From contig JAQBZT010000068.1 in the NCBI GenBank assembly GCA_027622355.1, forward strand, positions 1 through 10,825: a stretch of 10,825 nucleotides of DNA, read 5' to 3'. The translations under genes and the position numbers were made by a program. The DNA is from a bacterium (GTDB taxonomy: Bacteria > UBA8248). Shown in pieces: positions 6,295 through 10,825 of this stretch. A model generated the notes under the pieces. The model saw only the letters and a program-made list of their open reading frames with translations. It had not been told where the DNA came from and ran no database searches. The first letter of the stretch is position 1. Every line of letters starts with the position of its first letter.

Positions 6295-6777
6295 CTACTT
6301 TTTCACGGAAGCTTGTTTTTGAGGTTGGGCTTTCTGCATGAGAATCTCGTGCTCTTTCGGGATTGCCTCGCCGGTTTTCTTCTTTTCCTCGAACTTCGAC
6401 GGGCAGGCCACCATCAGATTTTTCGCCACCAGGACGCCCTCGCCGTTGAGCTTTCCTTCGGCGATCACGGGGAAGCCGTTTTCGAGGAGATCCGGGGGAA
6501 CTCCCTGGAAGCGCACCGGCAGCGTAGTTGCCTCGCCCTGCAGGCGAAAGGCGATCTGCATTTTCGCCGAGTTCCGCGTCAAGGTCTTGGACACGATCTT
6601 TCCCTGCACGCGGACACCCTGGTTTTTCTGCTCCAGGCTCGCCGATTTTTTGGCCACCTCGTCCACCGTCATGAAATAAACGAGATTGTCGCCCTGGAAG
6701 CCGGCGATGGAGAGATACAAAAAGGAGCCAGCGATGACAACGCCGGCTATCACGAACTTCGCCCGCTTTGCGCTCAT
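6295..6777 (-). CDS. ccmE: CcmE, periplasmic heme chaperone, cysteine-type variant (CxxxF)
   Basis: A 160-residue heme chaperone that receives heme from CcmC and delivers it to CcmF. It has an N-terminal membrane anchor (about 6-26, KFVIAGVVIAGSFLYLSIAG), then an OB-fold beta barrel: YFMTVDEV at 34-41, the VRVQGKIV strand at 55-62, LPVRFQGVPPDLLENG at 86-101 and VIAEGKLNGEGVLVAKN at 104-120. The canonical heme-binding HxxxY is replaced by CPSKF at 125-129. A cysteine form (CxxxY) is known from Desulfovibrio and archaeal CcmE; here the tyrosine is also changed, to Phe (codon TTC). The start is ATG 6777 with GGGGGAG nine bases upstream. A longer start at 6849 lies at or before the predicted transcription start. 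It is the first gene of the operon. Confidence 0.93.
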   Translation of the reverse strand: MSAKRAKFVIAGVVIAGSFLYLSIAGFQGDNLVYFMTVDEVAKKSASLEQKNQGVRVQGKIVSKTLTRNSAKMQIAFRLQGEATTLPVRFQGVPPDLLENGFPVIAEGKLNGEGVLVAKNLMVACPSKFEEKKKTGEAIPKEHEILMQKAQPQKQASVKK

Positions 6778-6853
6778 GTGTACATACTCCCCCGGAAAGC
6801 CGTGTTTGCGACAATAAGGCGGCAAATCACTTTTGGAGGGCCATCCCACAAAA

Positions 6854-6882
6854 AAGATACTTCCATTCCTCTATTCTTTCAA
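6854..6882 (-). promoter_or_regulatory. Sigma70-like promoter of the ccm operon
   Basis: Minus-strand TTGAAA (6882-6877), 17-base spacer, TATCTT (6859-6854): 5/6 and 4/6 matches with ideal spacing. It lies downstream of the ilvC terminator and about 77 bases upstream of the ccmE ATG, so ccmE is the first gene of an independent transcript with a leader of about 70 bases. Confidence 0.6.
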
Positions 6883-6916
6883 CCGGTAAAAACCCGGAAA
6901 ACAGAGATTTTCTGAT

Positions 6917-6932
6917 GGTTTCCAGGGAAACC
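6917..6932. promoter_or_regulatory. 16-bp palindrome upstream of the ccm promoter
   Basis: GGTTTCC-AG-GGAAACC, two perfect 7-bp arms with a two-base centre. The nearest edge is about 35 bases upstream of the predicted -35 box of the ccm promoter. This is a reasonable position for an activator or repressor dimer. No known operator consensus is recognised, so the role is inferred from symmetry and position. Confidence 0.35.
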
Positions 6933-6955
6933 GCCTTCCCCGAGCGGTGTCCCGC

Positions 6956-6987
6956 AAAAAAAGGGCCCCCCGTATCACGGAGGGCCC
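6956..6987 (-). terminator. Intrinsic terminator of ilvC
   Basis: A ten-position stem (GGGCCCTCCG pairing with CGGGGGGCCC, one A-C mismatch) around a five-base loop, followed on the minus strand by T7. It starts 30 bases after the ilvC stop. The plus strand lacks a T-run after the stem, so it acts on leftward transcription. It isolates ilvC from the ccm operon. Confidence 0.88.
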
Positions 6988-7016
6988 TCAAAATCCGCCG
7001 CCGCTTCGTCGCGCGC

Positions 7017-8048
7017 CTACTTCACCTCGCGCTCCTGGATCCAGGGCATCATCGCCCGGAGCCGGGCGCCAACCACCTCGATGGGATGCTCCTTTTCCTT
7101 CCGCACCACGGTGTTGAACGTGGGACGGCCCACCATGTTCTCGTTGATCCACTCGCTCGCGAACTTTCCGGTCTGGATGTCCTTGAGGATGCCCCGCATC
7201 CGCTCGCGCGTCCCCTGATCGATGACCACCTTGCCGCGGGTGATGTCCCCGTACTCGGCCGTGTCGGACACCGAGTAGCGCATCATCGTGATGCCGCCCT
7301 GGTAGATCAGGTCGGTGATCAGCTTCACCTCATGGAGACACTCGAAATAGGCCAGTGCCGGCTGATAGCCCGCCTCGCACAAGACCTCGAACGCCGCTCG
7401 GATGAGCTCTGTGATTCCACCGCAGAGCACCGCCTGCTCGCCGAAGAGATCGGTTTCGGTCTCCTCCTCGATAGTGGTCTCGATGATGCCCGCCCGGGCG
7501 CAACCCACCCCCTTGCCGTAGGCCAGCGCATAGTCTTTCGCCTTGCCGGTCGCATCCTGGAAGACGGCCAAAAGACCGGGAACGCCCCGTCCGTCCTCGT
7601 ACTGGAAACGCATGGTGTGCCCCGGGCTCTTCGGGGCGATCATGAACACATCGAGACCCTTGGGCGGAATGATCTGCCCGTAGTTCAGGTTAAAACCGTG
7701 GGCCACGACAAGGGCATCACCTTCCTTCATGTTCGGCTCGATATCGTTCCTCCAGATCGCCGCCTGGAGATGGTCTTGGGTCAACATCACCACCATGTCG
7801 CCCGCCTTGGCCGCCTCGGCAGTCTCCATCACCTCGAGACCGTCGTCCTCGGCCTGCTGCCAGCGGGGAGAGGACTTGCGGAGACCCACGACGACGTTCG
7901 CCCCGCTGTCCTGAAGGTTCAGCGCGTGCGCCCTGCCCTGGCTTCCATAGCCGATGACGGCGATAGTCTTGTTCTGAAGCAGATTCAAATCGGCATCGGC
8001 GTCGTAATAGATTTTCAGATCCTTCAACAACTCTTCACTTGCGGTCAT
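7017..8048 (-). CDS. ilvC: Ketol-acid reductoisomerase (class I)
   Basis: The 343-residue cytoplasmic enzyme of valine, isoleucine and leucine synthesis. It isomerises and reduces 2-acetolactate or 2-aceto-2-hydroxybutyrate with NAD(P)H and magnesium. The N-terminal Rossmann domain has GYGSQG at 33-38. The cofactor loop GLRKSSPRW at 55-63 (Arg plus two Ser) suggests NADPH preference. Catalytic H117 sits in VVAHGFN. The knotted C-terminal domain carries metal-ligand motifs DLFGEQ (D200, E204) and ECLHE (E236, E240), and RYSVSDTAEYG near 258-267. Length is typical of class I. ATG 8048 has GGGGAGGG about nine bases upstream. A longer in-frame start at 8099 would add 17 residues encoded across the leader hairpin and is unlikely. 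No other ilv or leu genes are beside it in the window. Confidence 0.97.
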   Translation of the reverse strand: MTASEELLKDLKIYYDADADLNLLQNKTIAVIGYGSQGRAHALNLQDSGANVVVGLRKSSPRWQQAEDDGLEVMETAEAAKAGDMVVMLTQDHLQAAIWRNDIEPNMKEGDALVVAHGFNLNYGQIIPPKGLDVFMIAPKSPGHTMRFQYEDGRGVPGLLAVFQDATGKAKDYALAYGKGVGCARAGIIETTIEEETETDLFGEQAVLCGGITELIRAAFEVLCEAGYQPALAYFECLHEVKLITDLIYQGGITMMRYSVSDTAEYGDITRGKVVIDQGTRERMRGILKDIQTGKFASEWINENMVGRPTFNTVVRKEKEHPIEVVGARLRAMMPWIQEREVK

Positions 8049-8136
8049 GGCCCGCGGCCCTCCCCGAAAAAAACGCGCGGCCGCTTGAAACGGCCGCATT
8101 GCATACCCGATACCGGGGGTATCCCCCTGAAATGAC
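8049..8136 (-). promoter_or_regulatory. ilvC leader with competing hairpins and terminator-like stem (candidate attenuator)
   Basis: Between the predicted start of transcription (about 8136) and the ilvC ATG. First come three mutually exclusive small hairpins: GGGGG/CCCCC (8115-8127), GATACC/GGTATC (8109-8123) and ATACCC/GGGTAT (8103-8122). Then a 7-bp GC stem GCGGCCG/CGGCCGC (8077-8097) is followed three bases later by T7 (8073-8067) on the minus strand, directly ahead of the Shine-Dalgarno GGGGAGGG (8065-8058). This is the layout of a transcription attenuator. No short peptide rich in Val, Leu or Ile codons is visible, and no T-box motif was recognised. Confidence 0.45.
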
Positions 8137-8141
8137 GCCTC

Positions 8142-8170
8142 AATCTAGGAGGCGCGGAAAAAAGTGTCAA
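8142..8170 (-). promoter_or_regulatory. Sigma70-like promoter of ilvC
   Basis: Minus-strand consensus TTGACA (8170-8165), 17-base spacer, TAGATT (8147-8142, 4/6). A 6-bp inverted repeat CGCCTC/GAGGCG (minus strand) spans the -10 box (about 8137-8155) and could be an operator half-site pair. Predicted start of transcription is near 8136, giving an 87-base leader. Confidence 0.7.
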
Positions 8171-8202
8171 GGGAAGTCGCCCGGAATCCGGCAAAACGCA
8201 GC

Positions 8203-8233
8203 TTGACACATCCACGGCCGAATCCCTTACTCT
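8203..8233 (+). promoter_or_regulatory. Candidate promoter of the substrate-binding protein gene
   Basis: Consensus TTGACA at 8203-8208 is followed by poor -10 candidates: CTTACT with a 17-base spacer, or TACTCT with 19 bases. The leader to the GTG at 8286 would be about 50 bases. The strong -35 and weak -10 would suit an activator-dependent promoter, but that is inference. Confidence 0.42.
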
Positions 8234-8285
8234 CTTTCAGTGCCTCGGAGTATCTACTCACTCACGCCAGAAAGCGGGAGGTTTC

Positions 8286-9341
8286 GTGAAGACGCAGCCA
8301 GTAACCGGTTTTTGCGCCAAAACCATCGGCCGGAGCCTCCGCGCCGGCCTTACCCTCGCCCTCGCGCTTCTGTATTTCCTGGCCCCCGCCCCCGGAGAAG
8401 CCGCCCGAAAGGTCACCCTCGCCCTCAACTGGCTCCCCGGTGGGACCCACGTCCCCTTCTATTACGCGTTGCATGGGGGATACTACAAAAAAACGAACCT
8501 CGACGTCTCTATCGTCATCGCCCAGGGAAGCCACAAGGCCCTCGATCTGCTCCAGGCCGGGAAAGCCCACTTCGCCCTTGCCGAGGCGGCCGAGCTGTTC
8601 GTTCACCGCCTTCGCGGCATGGACACCCTCGGGGTCATGGTTTACTTCCAGGATTCGCCGAACGCCGTCTTTTCGCTCAAGGGCAGCGGCATTCGAGGGT
8701 TCCGCGATCTGAAATCCAAAAAGATCGCCGCGCCGCGGGCTTCTTTTCCGCGCATTATTTTTCCCGGCCTGCAACCGCAAACGGGTCTCGACCCCGCCCA
8801 GGTACTCTGGCAGAACCTGCGCCCGGAGAGCCTGCTTCCCGCGCTCATCTCCGGACAGGTGGACGCTGTGGTCAGCTCCACGATTGCGGCCTATCAATAC
8901 CATGAAGCCGCCCGCCTCGCGGGCAAAAGCATCGCCGTCTTTCCCTATGCCCGCGCCGGGCTGAATCCCTATTCCTTGCTGCTCAACACGAAGGACAGCC
9001 TTGTGGAAAAGCAGCCCGAACTCGTCCGCGACTTCATCCGGGCCACGGCAGAGGCCCTGGCCGCCGCGATCGAGCAGCCCCGAAAGGCCCTAAGCACGTT
9101 TCTCCAAGTCAACCCCGAGCTGGGCGAGAAGCGCATCGCCGCCGAATGGAGCGCCGCCCTCGCCCTGACGTACCCGGCAAGCGCACGCCATATCGGCCTG
9201 GGTCTTTTCGACAGAAAAAGAATGGAAAACATGAAGGCGCTGCTGATCCAAACCCGGAAACTGAAGATCGAAACGCCCATCTCTCACTACTTCACCAACG
9301 ATCTTCTGCCCCGGCTCCGGCCGGTTCCCGGCAACCTGTAG
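8286..9341 (+). CDS. Exported NMT1/THI5-type ABC substrate-binding protein
   Basis: A 351-residue periplasmic binding protein. An N-terminal signal peptide (about 1-39, basic then LTLALALLYFLAPAPGEA) precedes the first strand and helix VTLALNWLPGGTHVPFYYAL, then GGYYKKTNLDVSIV, the hallmark opening of the NMT1/THI5/SsuA group (NWLP..H..FY.A...GYY...LDV). GSHKALDLLQAGKAHFALAEAAEL (81-104) is the usual second segment. Hinge and C-lobe follow, with DLKSKKIAAP at 141-150 and LISGQVDAVVSS at 187-198. Relatives bind pyrimidine precursors of thiamine, sulfonates, taurine or nitrate; the ligand here cannot be told. The GTG start has GGGAGG four bases upstream. No permease or ATPase gene adjoins it, so it must use a distant transporter, or its partner genes lie elsewhere. 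No lipobox cysteine sits at the cleavage site. Confidence 0.88.
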   Translation: MKTQPVTGFCAKTIGRSLRAGLTLALALLYFLAPAPGEAARKVTLALNWLPGGTHVPFYYALHGGYYKKTNLDVSIVIAQGSHKALDLLQAGKAHFALAEAAELFVHRLRGMDTLGVMVYFQDSPNAVFSLKGSGIRGFRDLKSKKIAAPRASFPRIIFPGLQPQTGLDPAQVLWQNLRPESLLPALISGQVDAVVSSTIAAYQYHEAARLAGKSIAVFPYARAGLNPYSLLLNTKDSLVEKQPELVRDFIRATAEALAAAIEQPRKALSTFLQVNPELGEKRIAAEWSAALALTYPASARHIGLGLFDRKRMENMKALLIQTRKLKIETPISHYFTNDLLPRLRPVPGNL

Positions 9342-9354
9342 CTCCATCCCGGCG

Positions 9355-9386
9355 AAAAAAAACCGGGGAGCCTTTCGGCCCCCCGG
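9355..9386 (-). terminator. Intrinsic terminator of the desaturase gene
   Basis: On the minus strand, a ten-position GC-rich stem with one mismatch closes on a GAAA tetraloop and is followed by T8. It begins 22 bases past the desaturase stop. On the plus strand the same stem has no T-run after it, so it mainly stops leftward transcription, though the hairpin may also block readthrough from the convergent gene ending at 9341. Confidence 0.9.
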
Positions 9387-9408
9387 CGAATTCCAAGAAA
9401 CAGGTTAT

Positions 9409-10821
9409 TCAGATTGCCGTGATCGCCGAACGGGTAACGCCCCGGAAGGCGATGGCGATCTCCTCCGCGGCCCGCGCCGCCGCTTCGGCCGCCTCCTGCG
9501 CCATCGCCCAGCTCTGCTCGGAAAAGTGCCGGGCCGACTCCGAGGCCCGATCCTTCGCCTCGGAGGCCATGGCGGATGCCTGGGCAGCGAATTCCGCGGC
9601 CTCGGCCGCTCCGACCTTCGCCTGCTCCACCGCCGTCATCGCCATGTCCTTTGCGCTCTCGAGCATCTTCCGAACGGCATGGTCGAGCCTCTCGAACGAG
9701 AAGCTCTCACCCCGCGTGTGCCGGGCCGCTTCTTTTGCGTGCTGTAACGCGGTTTCGGCGGCTTCCAGCGCCATTCGCGCCGATTCCTTGGCCGCCTCGT
9801 AGGCGTCCGTCACGCTGCTCATCTGCGGAACCTCGATCGGAACCGTCGGGTCCGTGAGGGTGTGAAGCGTCAGGCCCGCACCCATGGCCTCCGCCCGCTC
9901 ATCGGCCAGCTTGAGGGCCTCATCGTCCACCATGATGTCCACCCGGCGGGCGACGACCTTCATTCTCGGTTCCATCACCTTCCAGGCCAGCCCGAAAAAT
10001 TCCATGATCTTGATCATCCGGTAAGTCATATCGAACTCGAACCAGCGCTGTCCGTGGGCGGCCGAGCGCTGATCGGCGTGGTGGTTATTGTGCCAGCCCT
10101 CGCCGAAGGCGAGCAGGCCGACCCACCAGCTGTTCGTGCTGTCCTCGTCCGTCTGGTAATTCCGGTAACCCCATATGTGCGTGGCGGAATTGACGAACCA
10201 CGTCGCATGCCAGAGCACGACAGTCCGCAGCAGGACGCCCCAGACGACCCACGAGAGCCCCAGGCCCCCGTACATCTCGCCGGCGATGTAGATCAGCCCC
10301 GCCGTCGCCACGTAGAGCGTAAAAAAGTGGCGATCGAAAAAGCGCTGGACGGGATCTTTGTGCAAATCCTTCGCAAAGCGGCAATACTCCTCGTACTCGT
10401 GCGCACCCGGCAGCGTGACGAACAGCCACCCCGCGTGCGCCCACAGGAAATTCACGAGCGGGGAGTGCGGGTCCGGCTCATGGTCGGCTTCCTTGTGGTG
10501 GATGCGGTGCGTGGCTGTCCACTGAATCGGGCCGCTCTGAAGCGACAGACAAGCAAAGTACGTCAAAAGATACTCGACCCATTTGTATGTCTGGAAACTC
10601 CGGTGGGTCAGAAGACGATGGTACGACATCGTCACGCCGAACATTCCGGCCAGATAATAAAGGACGACAAAGAGGACAAGCCCCGAAGTGCTGTAATACT
10701 GGGGATCGAGCGCGAGGAGGGCGGCGAGATGGATAGCGCCAATCACAAAAACCGTCGGCCACATAATGCGCCGCTCTTCCTTCCGGTGGACCGCCAAGCG
10801 CCGACGCTCGCGTGTTGCCAC
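9409..10821 (-). CDS. Membrane fatty-acid desaturase (delta-9 type) with alanine-rich helical C-terminal extension
   Basis: An integral membrane di-iron desaturase that introduces a double bond into acyl chains. Three histidine boxes are present: HRLLTH (68-73), HRIHH (105-109, followed by DHEPDPHSP) and HNNHH (244-248, in EGWHNNHHA). An NSATHIWG motif (211-218) is typical of acyl-CoA delta-9 desaturases. Hydrophobic helices lie at about 21-65, 84-100, 122-140 and 168-208. The catalytic part ends near residue 290. About 175 further residues follow, of which 339-455 are almost all Ala, Glu, Lys, Met, Ser and Arg in a continuous amphipathic pattern, resembling LEA or apolipoprotein-like helices. 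The listed GTG start is four bases from the window edge and the frame is open upstream; ATG at residue 20 is another option. Its promoter is outside. Confidence 0.9.
   Translation of the reverse strand: MATRERRRLAVHRKEERRIMWPTVFVIGAIHLAALLALDPQYYSTSGLVLFVVLYYLAGMFGVTMSYHRLLTHRSFQTYKWVEYLLTYFACLSLQSGPIQWTATHRIHHKEADHEPDPHSPLVNFLWAHAGWLFVTLPGAHEYEEYCRFAKDLHKDPVQRFFDRHFFTLYVATAGLIYIAGEMYGGLGLSWVVWGVLLRTVVLWHATWFVNSATHIWGYRNYQTDEDSTNSWWVGLLAFGEGWHNNHHADQRSAAHGQRWFEFDMTYRMIKIMEFFGLAWKVMEPRMKVVARRVDIMVDDEALKLADERAEAMGAGLTLHTLTDPTVPIEVPQMSSVTDAYEAAKESARMALEAAETALQHAKEAARHTRGESFSFERLDHAVRKMLESAKDMAMTAVEQAKVGAAEAAEFAAQASAMASEAKDRASESARHFSEQSWAMAQEAAEAAARAAEEIAIAFRGVTRSAITAI
9457..9807 (-). other. Coding region for the Ala-rich amphipathic helix tail of the desaturase
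   Basis: Residues 339-455 of the desaturase. Small and charged residues recur in an approximately 11- or 7-residue rhythm (AYEAAKESARMALEAAETAL, AVEQAKVGAAEAAEFAAQAS, AMAQEAAEAAARAAEEIAIA), broken once by RHTRGESFSFERLD at about 368-380. No proline or glycine break occurs over long stretches. This composition is that of surface-binding or desiccation-type helices, not of a catalytic desaturase. Confidence 0.75.
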
Positions 10822-10825
10822 AAAA

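Noticed and set aside
6778..6849. Longer CcmE start at 6849
   Set aside because: It lies at or before the predicted transcription start (-10 at 6859-6854), adds non-homologous residues before the membrane anchor, and ATG 6777 has a good GGGGGAG.
8049..8099. In-frame upstream ATG of ilvC as start or as a leader peptide
   Set aside because: The 17 residues (Arg/Ala/Phe-rich) are unlike KARI N-termini and are not rich in Val, Leu or Ile codons. They run across the leader stem. The Shine-Dalgarno points to ATG 8048.
6768..8135. Long plus-strand open frame of 455 codons across ccmE upstream and ilvC
   Set aside because: It is antisense to ilvC. The product has no recognisable fold, and the minus-strand proteins match well-known families over their full length. 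High GC content keeps antisense frames open.
9363..9386. Same stem as a terminator for the plus-strand binding protein gene
   Set aside because: On the plus strand the stem is preceded by A8 and followed by CGAATTCC, with no T-run, so only the minus-strand reading is a proper intrinsic terminator.
1..10825. c-type cytochrome substrate, CRISPR array, tRNA, IS element or phage genes in the window
   Set aside because: I found no CxxCH-bearing protein in the real frames, no spaced repeats, no tRNA-like cloverleaf noticed and no transposase or integrase motifs.

Overview
The window is GC-rich chromosomal DNA from a Gram-negative (diderm) bacterium. Its core is a cytochrome c maturation (System I, Ccm) operon running leftward on the minus strand. 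The Ccm proteins have non-enterobacterial features: a cysteine-type CcmE, a CcmH without the usual CxxC, and a zinc-ribbon CcmI-like protein. Together these suggest a deltaproteobacteria-like or related uncultured lineage (Desulfobacterota, Nitrospinota or Tectomicrobia type). That placement is inference. I see no phage, IS, CRISPR, tRNA or rRNA, and no plainly foreign segment.

Layout from right to left. At 9409-10821 (minus) is a membrane fatty-acid desaturase with an unusual alanine-rich helical tail, ending in a textbook intrinsic terminator (9355-9386). Convergent to it at 8286-9341 (plus) is an exported NMT1/THI5-type substrate-binding protein with no permease or ATPase beside it. It is divergent from ilvC (7017-8048, minus), the ketol-acid reductoisomerase of branched-chain amino acid synthesis. 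Both genes have a TTGACA -35 box in the gap, arranged back to back as an inverted repeat. The ilvC leader contains competing hairpins and a terminator-like stem with a U7 run just before the Shine-Dalgarno. ilvC ends in its own intrinsic terminator (6956-6987).

The Ccm operon then starts from its own sigma70-like promoter (6854-6882). The order is ccmE, ccmF, a zinc-ribbon CcmI-like gene, an exported membrane-anchored gene of unknown function, ccmA, ccmB, ccmC, ccmD, and ccmH cut by the left edge. From ccmF onward most junctions are 0-1 base gaps or 1-4 base overlaps. The exceptions are a 76-base gap between ccmE and ccmF holding a hairpin, and an AT-rich 117-base gap between ccmB and ccmC.

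CcmA/B/C/D should load heme onto CcmE and release it, and CcmF with CcmH (and probably the two accessory proteins) should ligate it to apocytochromes. The thioredoxin CcmG is not seen, but could lie beyond the left edge. The most notable signals are the altered heme-ligand region of CcmE, the altered cysteines of CcmH, and a shared CcmI-like helical module in the two adjacent accessory proteins. I did not find a wholly new system. The best candidate for novelty is this accessory part of the Ccm machinery.
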